Assembly (NCBI GenBank): GCA_004376325.1 | Contig: SOKC01000062.1 | Location: 1-39,649 of the forward strand | DNA from: Actinomycetota bacterium | GTDB lineage: Bacteria > Actinomycetota > Humimicrobiia > Humimicrobiales > Humimicrobiaceae | Length of the DNA stretch: 39,649 bases | Reading direction: 5' to 3' | In this document: piece after piece, positions 22,114 through 31,399 of the stretch | Layout: every line of letters starts with the position of its first letter | Position numbering within the stretch: the first letter of the stretch is position 1 | Position numbers and translations under genes: made by a program | Notes under the pieces: model-generated | The model's database searches: none | Told to the model about the DNA's origin: nothing | What the model saw: the letters and a program-made list of their open reading frames with translations, nothing else

Positions 22114-23565
22114 TCAACTTAATTTTTTAATTATGATCTCATTTACCATTCCGGGATTTGCCTTGCCTTTGGTTTTGGCCATTACTCTTCCAATTAAAAA
22201 GCCTATAGCTTTATCCTTTCCCTCCTTAAACTGTTTCACGGGGCCGGGATTATCTTTAATGACCTCCTCAATAACGGCTTCCAGCAAACCTTCATCGCTT
22301 ATCTGCTCCAGCCCCCTATCTTCAATAATCTTCTGTGGGTTTTTTCCGGTACTGAACATCTCTTCAAATACTGATTTGGCTATTTTATAATTGATTTTAC
22401 CCTTATCAATTATTTCCAGCATCTTACAGAGGTTCTCAGGAGTTACCCTGCTATCTTTGATGGTCATTTTTTCTTTATTTAGAAGTGCGCTGAAGTCACC
22501 CATTATCCATTTGGCAATATTTTTAGCATTATTATAATGCCTGCAGCACTGCTCAAAATAATCTGCCAAACTTTTATTATTAGCCAGAAAGCTGCTGTCA
22601 TATTTGGGTAGGCCGTACTGCTTCTCAAATCTTTTAGCTTTTGCAGAAGGCAGCTCGGGAATTGTCTTTCTAATATCCTCTATCATCTTATCCTCTATAT
22701 AAATAGGAACCAGATCTGGCTCAGGAAAATATCTGTAGTCATGGGCTTCTTCTTTAGAGCGCAGGACTTTGGTGGTTCCTGTTTTGCTGTCATAATGCCT
22801 TGTCTGCTGAATTATTCCACCGCCGGCCTCCAGAACTTTAATCTGTCTTTTAACCTCATATTCCAGACCCTTTTGCAGGAATTTAAAGGAGTTTAAATTT
22901 TTAATCTCGGTCTTTGTTCCAATTTTATCTTCGCCTGTTTTTCTTACAGAAACATTGGCATCACACCTCAAGCTCCCTTCTTCCATACTGCAATCGCTGA
23001 CATCCAGAAACAGAATTAAATTCCTCAAGACTATCATATATTCTTTTGCTTCCTCGGGTGACCTTATATCCGGCTCTGTAACAACTTCTATAAGAGGAGT
23101 TCCGGCACGGTTAAAATCAACTATACTGGCTTCAGATTCACTTATTCTTCCGGTTATTCCCTTATGCAGGAGTTTCCCCGTATCTTCCTCCATATGCACC
23201 CTGGTTATTCCCACTCTCCTTATATAGCTGCCTATATCAATATCAAGGTAGCCTCCGACTCCCAGAGGCAGGTCATACTGTGAAATCTGGTAATTTTTAG
23301 GCATATCAGGATAAAAATAATTTTTTCTGTGGAAGATAGTATATTTTCTAATCTTACAATTTAGTGCCAGGGCAATCTTTGCGGCATATTCAATTGCCTT
23401 TTTATTTATAACTGGAAGTGACCCCGGATGTCCCAGACATACAGGACAGGTATATATATTTTTCTCCTCACCAAATGAAAGCCTGCACCCGCAAAACATC
23501 TTGGTATTGGTATAAAGTTCAACATGAGTCTCTAAGCCTATAACTGGTTCATATTCGTTTTTCAT
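22114..23565 (-). CDS. gatB: Asp/Glu-tRNA amidotransferase subunit B
   Basis: A 483-residue GatB. The start P-V-I-G-L-E-T-H-V-E-L, the zinc cysteines M-F-C-G-C-R and Y-T-C-P-V-C-L-G-H-P-G (about 25-46), and G-S-L-R-C-D-A-N-V-S-V-R (near 203-214) are diagnostic. It has the C-terminal helical tail and YqeY-like domain (about 330-483). With GatC and GatA it converts misacylated Glu-tRNA(Gln), or Asp-tRNA(Asn), to the amide form; GatB phosphorylates the substrate and binds tRNA. It follows gatA by 78 bp in the order C-A-B. Confidence 0.96.
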   Translation of the reverse strand: MKNEYEPVIGLETHVELYTNTKMFCGCRLSFGEEKNIYTCPVCLGHPGSLPVINKKAIEYAAKIALALNCKIRKYTIFHRKNYFYPDMPKNYQISQYDLPLGVGGYLDIDIGSYIRRVGITRVHMEEDTGKLLHKGITGRISESEASIVDFNRAGTPLIEVVTEPDIRSPEEAKEYMIVLRNLILFLDVSDCSMEEGSLRCDANVSVRKTGEDKIGTKTEIKNLNSFKFLQKGLEYEVKRQIKVLEAGGGIIQQTRHYDSKTGTTKVLRSKEEAHDYRYFPEPDLVPIYIEDKMIEDIRKTIPELPSAKAKRFEKQYGLPKYDSSFLANNKSLADYFEQCCRHYNNAKNIAKWIMGDFSALLNKEKMTIKDSRVTPENLCKMLEIIDKGKINYKIAKSVFEEMFSTGKNPQKIIEDRGLEQISDEGLLEAVIEEVIKDNPGPVKQFKEGKDKAIGFLIGRVMAKTKGKANPGMVNEIIIKKLS

Positions 23566-23643
23566 TTCTCCAGTCCAGATATAATAGTTATTAATTTTTA
23601 AAAACCAATCCTATATTAGCTGATAAAAATACCCGGTAATCCG

Positions 23644-25101
23644 TTATAACCCCGGCCTGCCAGTAAAGCCTATTACCTTCTCCAGGCTGTAAGCTACCTT
23701 AAGCACATTATCCTCTCTCAATACGTTCCCAATAATCTGCAATCCAATAGGCAATTTACTACCGGACAGCCCTGCAGGAATTGAAATTGCCGGCAGTCCT
23801 GCCAGATTTACCGGTATAGTGCAGATATCCGAAAGATACATAGTCAATGGGTCTTCTATCTTCTCTCCAATCTTAAAAGCCGTAGTAGGCGATGTGGGAG
23901 AGATCAGAACATCAAATTTTTCAAAAGCTTTTTTAAAATCACCTATAATGAGCGTTCTTACTCTCTGCGCCTTCTCATAATACTCATCATAATATCCTGC
24001 TGACAGGCAGTAGGTTCCTATTATTATTCTTCTTTTAACCTCATCTCCAAATCCCTCTACTCTGCTTCTGCGGTACATTTCCCTTAAGGACTCCGCTTCC
24101 ACGTTCCTGTATCCATATCTTACTCCATCAAATCTTGAAAGGTTTGAACTGGCTTCAGAAGGAGCAATAATGTAATACACGCTCAGCGCATATTCCAGGC
24201 TTGGCAGTGAGATCTCTTCAACTATGCCACCTATATCTTCGGCCAGTTTGATGATCCTGTAAACTGCTTCTTTTACTTCCCGGTCGATACCTTCAACCAT
24301 CAGTTCCTTTGGAACCCCGATTCTCATATCTTTTATGTCTGCCTTAAGGAAACTTTTATAGTCCGGAACCTCCACATTTATAGAGGTGGAATCTTTTCTG
24401 TCATGGCCGCAGATTATATTAAGCATCGCTGCGCAATCTTCAACATCTCTTGTAATCGGCCCTATCTGGTCAAGGGAAGATGCAAACGCTACCAGTCCAT
24501 ACCTGGACACCATCCCGTATGTGGGTTTAAATCCTACAACGCCGCAAAGAGATGCAGGCTGCCTTATCGAGCCGCCGGTATCAGATCCCAGCGAGCATGC
24601 AGCTTCACCTGCTGCAACACAGGCTGCAGGTCCGCCGCTGGACCCACCCGGCACCCTGTCAGTATCCCATGGGTTTTTAACAGTCCCGAAATAGGAGTTT
24701 TCATTGGATGAGCCCATTGCAAACTCATCCATATTTGCCTTTCCAGCCAGTATATAATTCCGGCTTTCCAGTCTGTCAATTACCGTAGCATTATATATAG
24801 GAATATAGTTTTCTAAAATTCTGGATGCGCAGGTTGTAGTTATATTTTTGGTACATATATTATCTTTTATAGCAACTGGTATGCCCATAAAATCTTCTAT
24901 ATCACTGCCGGCGCTTATAAGCTTATCTATTTGCCCTGCCCTGGATAAGGCACTTTCCTTCTCCAGCCTGATATATGAATTTAGTCTGTCCTCAACCTCT
25001 TCAATTCTCAAATAGATGCTCTTAACAATCTCGGTGCAGGATATCTGTCTTTTTTCCAGCCTGTCTTTAAGTTGGTGAGCAGTAAGATAATGAATTTCCA
25101 A
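23644..25101 (-). CDS. gatA: Asp/Glu-tRNA amidotransferase subunit A
   Basis: A 485-residue amidase. The Ser-cisSer-Lys triad is K79 in P-V-A-I-K-D-N, S154 in P-G-G-S-S-G-G, and S178 in D-T-G-G-S-I-R-Q-P, at the positions known for GatA. It releases ammonia from glutamine or asparagine and passes it to GatB. The start is TTG: AAGGAG lies just upstream at 25107-25112 and no ATG fits. It begins 12 bp after gatC, so the two are translated from one message. Confidence 0.96.
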   Translation of the reverse strand: MEIHYLTAHQLKDRLEKRQISCTEIVKSIYLRIEEVEDRLNSYIRLEKESALSRAGQIDKLISAGSDIEDFMGIPVAIKDNICTKNITTTCASRILENYIPIYNATVIDRLESRNYILAGKANMDEFAMGSSNENSYFGTVKNPWDTDRVPGGSSGGPAACVAAGEAACSLGSDTGGSIRQPASLCGVVGFKPTYGMVSRYGLVAFASSLDQIGPITRDVEDCAAMLNIICGHDRKDSTSINVEVPDYKSFLKADIKDMRIGVPKELMVEGIDREVKEAVYRIIKLAEDIGGIVEEISLPSLEYALSVYYIIAPSEASSNLSRFDGVRYGYRNVEAESLREMYRRSRVEGFGDEVKRRIIIGTYCLSAGYYDEYYEKAQRVRTLIIGDFKKAFEKFDVLISPTSPTTAFKIGEKIEDPLTMYLSDICTIPVNLAGLPAISIPAGLSGSKLPIGLQIIGNVLREDNVLKVAYSLEKVIGFTGRPGL

Positions 25102-25113
25102 AATTTCTCCTTA

Positions 25114-25401
25114 CTAGTCTATCTTTGGCACTTTAAAGCCATCATTTGCCTCATCAGGGGCATTTTTAAGCGCAAACTCCTGGGTAACTGACTCTTCTAC
25201 CATATCCTCCCTGAAAACATTCTTTATATCCAGTATATGTGATGTCGGCTGAATTCCTTCGGTATTTACACTGTTTATATTAGCAACGTGGTCCAGTATC
25301 CTGTCCAGTTGAGAGGTAATTTTTTCTATATCCTTTTCACCAAATTTCAGTTCTGCCAGTTCTGCCACATGCTTCACATCATCTTTAGAAATTCTTTTCA
25401 T
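25114..25401 (-). CDS. gatC: Asp/Glu-tRNA amidotransferase subunit C
   Basis: A 95-residue GatC with the family pattern I-S-K-D-D-V-K-H-V-A-E-L-A, L-D-R-I-L-D-H-V-A-N-I and, in the second half, V-F-R-E-D-M-V followed by A-P-D-E-A-N-D-G-F-K-V-P-K-I. It is the belt that holds GatA and GatB together. Length and ending are normal. The ATG follows AAAGGAT. First of the gatCAB run; a TnpB-like relic lies in its upstream region. Confidence 0.95.
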   Translation of the reverse strand: MKRISKDDVKHVAELAELKFGEKDIEKITSQLDRILDHVANINSVNTEGIQPTSHILDIKNVFREDMVEESVTQEFALKNAPDEANDGFKVPKID

Positions 25402-25423
25402 AAACTATCCTTTTTTTGAAGAA

Positions 25424-25505
25424 TCACCGGTACCGGTAGTTTAAACCGGCCAGTTCAACCCCGTCACAAGCGGACGGGGGTCTTGGCGGGTTTTCATAAC
25501 ATTTT
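25424..25505 (-). repeat. Second TnpB-type 3'-end relic with hairpin
   Basis: The minus strand reads P-P-S-A-C-D-G-V-E-L-A, aligning with T-P-S-A-C-S-G-D-E-S-V of the relic at 20428, and the DNA is similar too (shared CCGTC-GCTTG-CGGGG-TGAA blocks). A strong hairpin, CCCCGTC-ACAAGCG-GACGGGG (25459-25479, plus strand), is followed on the right by GGTCTTGGCGGG. The stretch lies between the CPBP gene and gatC on the minus strand, so it would be in the leader of gatC. It is too short to be a gene. A structured leader unrelated to transposons is the alternative. Confidence 0.45.
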
Positions 25506-25523
25506 AACAAATATTTTGCCCTA

Positions 25524-26303
25524 TTAATACATTTTTACAATTTCCAGCTCTCCCAGTAAAAACAATATTAGAATAAGGTTGTACGCTCCATGAAGAAAAA
25601 TTACCGGCATAAGAGATCTTGTCTTTTCAAACAGATAAGCAAAAAGCCACCCAATAATCATAAGAGGTATGAAACTATATAATTCCAGGTGTACTATGGC
25701 AAATAAAAAAGAGGACAAAAGCAGTGCAACATTGACGCCCCAGCTTTTCTTAAACGCTGAGTACAAAAATCCCCTGAAAAAAACTTCTTCGCTAAAAGGG
25801 GCAATCACCGCCACTACTACAAACAGAATATTACTTGATATGCTTCTGTTTCCGACCAGTATTTCAATCTTGCTTGCAGGGGCCTCTATCCCAAACAGTG
25901 AATTCATTATATACACATACAGGAAGCTGACAAAAAAAATAGCAAGCAGTGAAAGAAAAGAGTACCAGATGGTTCTTGCGATACTGTAATACCTCAGTCC
26001 CAGATCCCTAAAGCTTGCCTTCCTCCGGAACATAGCAAAAAACCAGACCACCCCCAGCATAAGCACTATCTGAATTCCATATAACACAGTAAAACTTACA
26101 TTGCCAATATTGGAAGAGTTAAAGAACTGCTCGCCATCCAGCACTTCAAATAATTTTTTCATTCCAAAATAAATGCCTACAAGTACAACCGCTAAAAATA
26201 TTAAGGAGATTACAGCATCAAGGGCATTCCATTTTATATTTAAAACATTGTTCTGTTTTCCTGTTGAATTTGTCTCTTTTAATTTATTGCCAGTCATATT
26301 CAA
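25524..26303 (-). CDS. CPBP-family intramembrane metalloprotease
   Basis: A 259-residue polytopic membrane protein of the CAAX-protease/bacteriocin-processing family. The three motifs are present: F-S-E-E-V-F-F-R-G-F (E-E-x3-R, near 168-177), F-A-I-V-H (near 200) and H-G-A-Y-N (near 238). About six to seven hydrophobic segments span the protein. Members cleave or modify small membrane substrates or act in immunity to peptides; the substrate is unknown here. The frame opens at TTG (26303), but an ATG two codons later is as likely. It lies 14 bp after ligA. Confidence 0.9.
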   Translation of the reverse strand: MNMTGNKLKETNSTGKQNNVLNIKWNALDAVISLIFLAVVLVGIYFGMKKLFEVLDGEQFFNSSNIGNVSFTVLYGIQIVLMLGVVWFFAMFRRKASFRDLGLRYYSIARTIWYSFLSLLAIFFVSFLYVYIMNSLFGIEAPASKIEILVGNRSISSNILFVVVAVIAPFSEEVFFRGFLYSAFKKSWGVNVALLLSSFLFAIVHLELYSFIPLMIIGWLFAYLFEKTRSLMPVIFLHGAYNLILILFLLGELEIVKMY

Positions 26304-26317
26304 AAACTTATAAAAAA

Positions 26318-28459
26318 TTATTCTTTTATCATTTTTTTAAATTCTTCTTCAGATATTAATCTGATATTATACCTTCGGGCATCATCCAATTTACTTCCAG
26401 GACTCTCGCCCAAAAGAACAGCATCGGTACCTCTGCTGACGTTTGAGGTAACCCTGCCTCCAAAATTTTCAATAATCTCTTTAGCCTCGTCCCTTGAAAA
26501 ATCATTCAATTTGCCGGTAAGAACAAATGTCTTGCCTGCAAAGGCTTCCTTCTTTAAAACCTTTTTTAGCTCCGAGCTGAAATTGACTCCGGCTTTTCTT
26601 AATTTCTCTATTACTTTAAGATTTTGCTCCTGCTTGAAAAAAGAAATTATACTTTCTGCTATTTTTGGTCCAATCTCCTTTATTTCTTCAATTTCCTCGT
26701 ATCTTGCGTGCATCAAACTGTCAAGGTCCGTAAACACTCTTGTAAGCACAACCGCAGTATGGGAGCCGACATATCTGATTCCCATTGCAAAAAGAAGCCT
26801 TGACAATGGTTTCTTCTTGCTTTCCTCTATTGCGCCAAGCAGATTTTTAGTTGACTTTTCTTTAAAATTTTCCAGTGAAAAAACATCATCATACTTCAGG
26901 TAATAAATATCCGCTGAATCTTTTATTAATTTTTTATCCAGAAACTTCTCCACAATAGCGGGACCCAGACCTTCTATATCCATAGCCCCTTTTGAAGCAA
27001 AGTGAACAATCCTCTCATACTGCTGAGCAGGGCATGCCATTGAAGTACACCGTAGTGCCACCTCCCCTTCAGGTTTTATAACATCAGACCTGCACACAGG
27101 GCACTTCCCGGGCATCCTGAATTCTTGCTGGCTGCCGTCTCTTCTTTCTTTTATAACTTTTACAATTTCAGGTATGACATCTCCTGCCTTATGCACCACC
27201 ACCCAGTCACCGACTTTGACATCTTTTCTTCTTATCTCATCTTCATTGTGCAGGGTGGCATTGGAGATAGTGGATCCTGCCACTGTTACCGGCCTGAGGA
27301 CAGCCACCGGAGTTAGTGCCCCGGTCCTGCCCACACTGACCTTTATATCCAGGATACGTGTAACTTCCTCTTCTGGAGGAAATTTATAGGCAATGGCCCA
27401 TCTGGGGTTTCTGGAAGTCTGGCCCAACTTTCGCTGATAGCCAAAATCATTTACTTTTATAACAACCCCGTCCGTTTCGTATGGCAGGTCTTTCCGCTTC
27501 TCTTCCCAGCTTTCAAGGTATCTTTTAATCTCTTCAAAACTTGCTGCCTTTCTTATATTCGGATTTATTTTCAGTCCGGCATCCACCAGATAATTTAACA
27601 TTTCATAATGGCTTGAAATATCAAGCTCACCTGAATCCACTGCGCTATATATAAATATATTCAATCTTCTGCTGGCAGTATTTTTGGGATCTATTTGCCG
27701 GAGTGACCCCGCAGCAGCATTTCTGGGATTAGCGAAAGTGGCAATTCCCTCCTCTTCTCTTTCCGCATTTATTCTTTTAAATTCATCCTTAGCAAGATAG
27801 ACTTCTCCTCTTACTTCCAATCTTGACGGAATCTTTAGGCCTGTTTTTCTAAACAGCCTTAAGGGAATTGCCCTTATAGTTTTTAAATTGGCGGTTATAT
27901 CCTCACCCAGGACACCGTCCCCCCTGGTTGCGCCTCTTGCAAATTTTCCGTCCTCATACACCAGCGCGACTGCTGACCCGTCTATTTTTAGCTCACAGAT
28001 AAACTCTACTTCATTTTCACCTCTTTCAAGATCCTTGTATATACGGGTAAGGAAATCATTCAGTTCCTGATAATCAAATGCATCCTGGAGGCTCAGCATC
28101 CTCTCTCCATGTTCTACGGTACTGAAACCTCCTTCCAGGGGTGCTCCAATTCTCTGGGTAGGAGAGTCTTCTGTTATTAGTTCCGGGTATTTTTTTTCAA
28201 TCATTGAGAGGTTGCGGAGCAGCATATCATACTGGTGATCACTTATAATAGGATTATCTTTAATATAGTAATAATAATTATGCTTTGCCAGTTCATCTCT
28301 CAAATCTTCCACTATAAGCCTGGCATCATCTTTGATGATATTTTTAATATCTATATTAAGAAATTCTTCTAATTTTGATCTCTTGCTTTTTTCTTTCATT
28401 TTTTCTGGTAGACAGTTTTTTATTTCACCTGATAGATTATACAAATTATTCTTTTTCAA
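26318..28459 (-). CDS. ligA: NAD-dependent DNA ligase
   Basis: Standard LigA order: Ia domain with H-N-Y-Y-Y-Y and D-x-x-Y-D (60-80), adenylation domain with K158 in E-L-K-I-D-G, OB fold (G-R-T-G-A-L-T-P-V-A near 375), Cys4 zinc finger (C-P-V-C then C-T-S-M-A-C near 440-465), helix-hairpin-helix part and a C-terminal BRCT domain (about 635-713). It seals nicks in replication and repair. The frame begins at TTG (28459) inside the end of the rhodanese gene, giving about 45 more N-terminal residues than usual; an internal ATG at residue 21 is the alternative start. Confidence 0.95.
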   Translation of the reverse strand: MKKNNLYNLSGEIKNCLPEKMKEKSKRSKLEEFLNIDIKNIIKDDARLIVEDLRDELAKHNYYYYIKDNPIISDHQYDMLLRNLSMIEKKYPELITEDSPTQRIGAPLEGGFSTVEHGERMLSLQDAFDYQELNDFLTRIYKDLERGENEVEFICELKIDGSAVALVYEDGKFARGATRGDGVLGEDITANLKTIRAIPLRLFRKTGLKIPSRLEVRGEVYLAKDEFKRINAEREEEGIATFANPRNAAAGSLRQIDPKNTASRRLNIFIYSAVDSGELDISSHYEMLNYLVDAGLKINPNIRKAASFEEIKRYLESWEEKRKDLPYETDGVVIKVNDFGYQRKLGQTSRNPRWAIAYKFPPEEEVTRILDIKVSVGRTGALTPVAVLRPVTVAGSTISNATLHNEDEIRRKDVKVGDWVVVHKAGDVIPEIVKVIKERRDGSQQEFRMPGKCPVCRSDVIKPEGEVALRCTSMACPAQQYERIVHFASKGAMDIEGLGPAIVEKFLDKKLIKDSADIYYLKYDDVFSLENFKEKSTKNLLGAIEESKKKPLSRLLFAMGIRYVGSHTAVVLTRVFTDLDSLMHARYEEIEEIKEIGPKIAESIISFFKQEQNLKVIEKLRKAGVNFSSELKKVLKKEAFAGKTFVLTGKLNDFSRDEAKEIIENFGGRVTSNVSRGTDAVLLGESPGSKLDDARRYNIRLISEEEFKKMIKE

Positions 28460-28955
28460 TTACAGGATATCCTTTGTCTATCCAATCGAGGATACCACCC
28501 ATATCATAAATTTGTGTAAAACCATTTTCCACTAAAATATTAGCTGCATTTCTACTTCTGATGCCGCTACGGCAATAAGTAATTATAGGCTTATCTTTGG
28601 GTAGTTCACCTAACCTATTATCAAGTTCCAAAACCGGGATAAGTATTGCTCCTTCTATATGGCCTTCCTTAAATTCATCAGGTGTCCTTACATCCAGAAT
28701 TATATAATCCTGGTTACTGCTAATAATCTGGTAAACTTCTTCCACGGAAATATCATTAACCTCTGAGATCGCTTTTTCTTCTGCCTGGGCTGACTCCTCC
28801 TCGCTAACTTCCTCAATTTGAGCTGTTCCTTCCTCATTATCCTCTGCTTCAACCTGTATTTTACATCCACCAATAATAGCAGAACTTAAAAACACAAAAA
28901 TGATTATTATAATTGAAATCAGATATAGCTTATTATTCATAATTCTGTTTATCAT
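28446..28955 (-). CDS. Rhodanese-domain lipoprotein
   Basis: A 169-residue secreted protein. Residues 1-30 form a lipoprotein signal with I-I-I-I-I-F-V-F and I-G-G-C31 at the lipid-attachment site. A glutamate-rich linker (about 36-68) follows, then a single rhodanese domain with D-V-R-T-P-D-E-F near 88-95 and the catalytic cysteine C128 in I-T-Y-C-R-S-G-I-R-S. It would move sulfur or sense thiols outside the membrane. A good AAGGAG precedes the ATG. Its end overlaps the annotated ligA start by 14 bp. Confidence 0.88.
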   Translation of the reverse strand: MINRIMNNKLYLISIIIIIFVFLSSAIIGGCKIQVEAEDNEEGTAQIEEVSEEESAQAEEKAISEVNDISVEEVYQIISSNQDYIILDVRTPDEFKEGHIEGAILIPVLELDNRLGELPKDKPIITYCRSGIRSRNAANILVENGFTQIYDMGGILDWIDKGYPVIEKE

Positions 28956-29224
28956 TCTCCACTCCTTTTTAATTAATCCAAGTTTTTATAATAATTATAA
29001 CTAATAATCCATATAGACAAAATAAATTTTATAATTTTTTATCACTTTTTAAGTCTTATCTAAAAAATTAATCTTATTGTTGAAGTTAGTTGCAACTTAT
29101 AGAAATTAAAAAATTTATTGTTTAAAATGATGTATAGAAACAATTAATAAATCTTTCACAATATTATTAAAATATTATAAGAAATGTCTCACTACTGAAG
29201 AGCGATAAATTAAGAGTCAGCCTC

Positions 29225-30022
29225 TCACCGGCCAAGATAGGAATGAGCATACAGAATCTTATTGGTTAATATATTATATGTTTTTATAACATTCATTAAC
29301 TCTTTATCAAGGGGATCGACAATAGCGCTGTCAAGACCATTGCTCAGCAGTATCAGAAGGTATGTCCTGTTAAGAAGACTCTTAAGCTCCGGAGGAGAAG
29401 ACTGGGAAACGTTACTCAGTCCCACAATAGTCCTGGGTTCATCAGGAAGCGCCATTAATTCCTTGAGCTGTTTAAAAATCTTCAGCGCATCAATACAATT
29501 AAAAACCTGCTCCTGAAGGACTGCAACCGGCAGCACCACAGGGTCCAGGTATAAGTCCTCCATAGGTAGGCCATATTCCAAAGCAGAATTAACTATATTC
29601 ATGGCTATCTCTACTCTGCTATCGACATCCGGTGGCACACCTTTCTCAGTCAGGGCGATCCCAACAATCCTGCTGTTATACTTTTTTGCCAGAGGCATAA
29701 GAATGTCAAGCTTATCTTTATCTCCGGTAACTGAATTAATCATAGCGGTGCCCTTATGCACTTCCAGACCAGCCTCGATAGCACTTATATTTTTAGTATC
29801 CAGAGCGAGAGGTGTGTTCACCTTGTCCTGTATACTTTTTACTATCCACTGCATAAGTTCTTCACCCTTTTTTGTAGCCGGACCAATATTTACATCTATG
29901 TAGTCTGCTCCCGCATCTTTCTGTTCCCTTGCCATCTTTATAATAGGTTCAGCATTTCTGTCCTTTACAGCATCTCCTACTACTTTTGACACCACGCTTA
30001 TGTTTTCGCCAACCACTAACAT
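29225..30022 (-). CDS. acsE: Methyltetrahydrofolate:corrinoid methyltransferase
   Basis: A 265-residue pterin-binding TIM barrel matching the AcsE/MeTr type in length (262 in Moorella). D75 in L-A-L-D-T-K-N, N96 in M-I-N-S-V-T-G and D160 in Y-L-D-P-V-V fall at the same numbers as the Moorella active-site residues, and G-L-S-N-V-S-Q supplies the later asparagine. It moves the methyl group of methyltetrahydrofolate to the corrinoid iron-sulfur protein in the Wood-Ljungdahl pathway. No other acs genes are in the window, so it is separated from its usual cluster. GGGGAAAAG precedes the ATG. Confidence 0.85.
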   Translation of the reverse strand: MLVVGENISVVSKVVGDAVKDRNAEPIIKMAREQKDAGADYIDVNIGPATKKGEELMQWIVKSIQDKVNTPLALDTKNISAIEAGLEVHKGTAMINSVTGDKDKLDILMPLAKKYNSRIVGIALTEKGVPPDVDSRVEIAMNIVNSALEYGLPMEDLYLDPVVLPVAVLQEQVFNCIDALKIFKQLKELMALPDEPRTIVGLSNVSQSSPPELKSLLNRTYLLILLSNGLDSAIVDPLDKELMNVIKTYNILTNKILYAHSYLGR

Positions 30023-30196
30023 ATCTTTTCCCCATTCTGTAAAAAAATTACAATATAATAATAGGTAATCACTAATTATAACACCATATAAAAATAATTT
30101 AATAGAGGTTTAAACAAATAATTTTAATAAAATTTCAGCTGTACCAGCCACTGAATGGAAAAATTGCTTTATTTCAGAAAAAAAATAGCCTGGCGC

Positions 30197-31006
30197 TTAA
30201 AAGTTATAATTAAACCACTTATTGTAAATATCATCATAAGTGCCGTCTTCTTTAATTTCTTCTAAGATTCTATTAACTTCTTCCTTTAAAGCACTTCCTT
30301 TAGTAAAAACAATGCCAAATTCTTTATTAGATTTTACAACTTCCAGCACAATATAAATTCCTTTATTTTCAGGCAGCATATTAACACCGATGGGCAGTGA
30401 GATTAAGACCCCATCAATATTTTTGTTTCTAAGGTTATCAAACATTGTCAAAATATCATCATAACTTTCAATTTTATAATTAAGCAGATAATCTTCGCTT
30501 AGACAATTTTTTTCGGTTCTTAAAATTCCAATAGCCTTACCATTTAAATCTTCCTTAATCTTAATATCAGTTTCGCTTAAAGTAACCAACATATATTCCA
30601 TTACAAAATAAGGACTGGAAAAATCAACCAGATTTTCTTTTTCATCAGTTATTGGAACAGCTGAAATTATCATATCTAACTTTAAATCTTCTGGAATCTG
30701 GTAAGTGCTGTCCCAGGTAATAGATATTATCTCTATCTCTTTATCCATTCTTTTTGCTATTTCTCTGGCAATATCTATATCGAAACCTTCAACATTTCCA
30801 TCTTCTTTAAATTCAAAAGGCTTATAAGTAGTATCACTTCCAACCATAAGTTTTTTACTATCAGTGGCAATCTTCATCTCATCAACTGTACCAGAAGCTC
30901 CGCAACTGACTAAAGGAGACACTAATAAAATGATGGCAACATATATAAATATATTTATAAAAATTAAAAGAACTTTTTTCTTTTTTGGTGTAAAATTTAA
31001 AAACAT
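30197..31006 (-). CDS. Extracellular solute-binding lipoprotein, family 3
   Basis: A 269-residue periplasmic-type binding protein. Residues 1-35 form a lipoprotein signal ending L-V-S-C35. The mature part has Y-K-P-F-E-F and V-E-G-F-D-I-D-I-A-R-E-I-A, M-I-I-S-A-V-P-I-T-D-E-K, then V-D-F-S-S-P-Y-F, the standard pattern for amino-acid binding proteins of ABC importers. No permease or ATPase gene adjoins it, so it is an orphan here. The start has no clear ribosome site. The ligand is not predictable. Confidence 0.88.
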   Translation of the reverse strand: MFLNFTPKKKKVLLIFINIFIYVAIILLVSPLVSCGASGTVDEMKIATDSKKLMVGSDTTYKPFEFKEDGNVEGFDIDIAREIAKRMDKEIEIISITWDSTYQIPEDLKLDMIISAVPITDEKENLVDFSSPYFVMEYMLVTLSETDIKIKEDLNGKAIGILRTEKNCLSEDYLLNYKIESYDDILTMFDNLRNKNIDGVLISLPIGVNMLPENKGIYIVLEVVKSNKEFGIVFTKGSALKEEVNRILEEIKEDGTYDDIYNKWFNYNF

Positions 31007-31298
31007 TTATTTAAATCTATAGTCTAAATTTTTCTTGCTATTTTTTAGTAACATAAATTTTATTAAAAATATGATATTTTTCCAAGTAATTATTTAATTG
31101 TATTATTGTATAATTTTGCAAATATATAAATGATTATTATATTATTTATAAATACAGAAGTGCTATGAATTAAATAAACAAAAATAGGAATGTGAGAATA
31201 CCTATTTAAATATAGAAAAGAGGATATTTTAACTTAAGAAGTTTCATTTATAGTTTTACAGTTATTAATACTTTTTCTTTTAAAATAATTCATTTTTC
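31007..31298. other. Divergent AT-rich intergenic region
   Basis: Separates the minus-strand binding-protein gene from the plus-strand catabolic operon. It is very AT-rich, with many short T and A runs; promoters for both directions must lie here and up to 31399. I see no coding frame, riboswitch-like structure or clear operator. Confidence 0.4.
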
Positions 31299-31327
31299 TT
31301 GACATAAAGCTTTTTATATTAGAATAT
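31299..31327 (+). promoter_or_regulatory. Candidate promoter of the catabolic operon
   Basis: A perfect TTGACA (31299-31304) is followed after 17 bp by GAATAT, a weak -10 match, with TATATT and TATAAT also nearby in the AT-rich run. It lies about 75-100 bp upstream of the first gene. Confidence 0.35.
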
Positions 31328-31399
31328 TTAGAATATAATGTTGTAATTACATCATTATGTTTATTTATGAACAATATATAACATATAAGAAAGGTACAC

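Noticed and set aside
29080..29100. Palindrome AGTTGCAACT
   Set aside because: Ten bases, isolated, with no promoter or regulator context that supports an operator.
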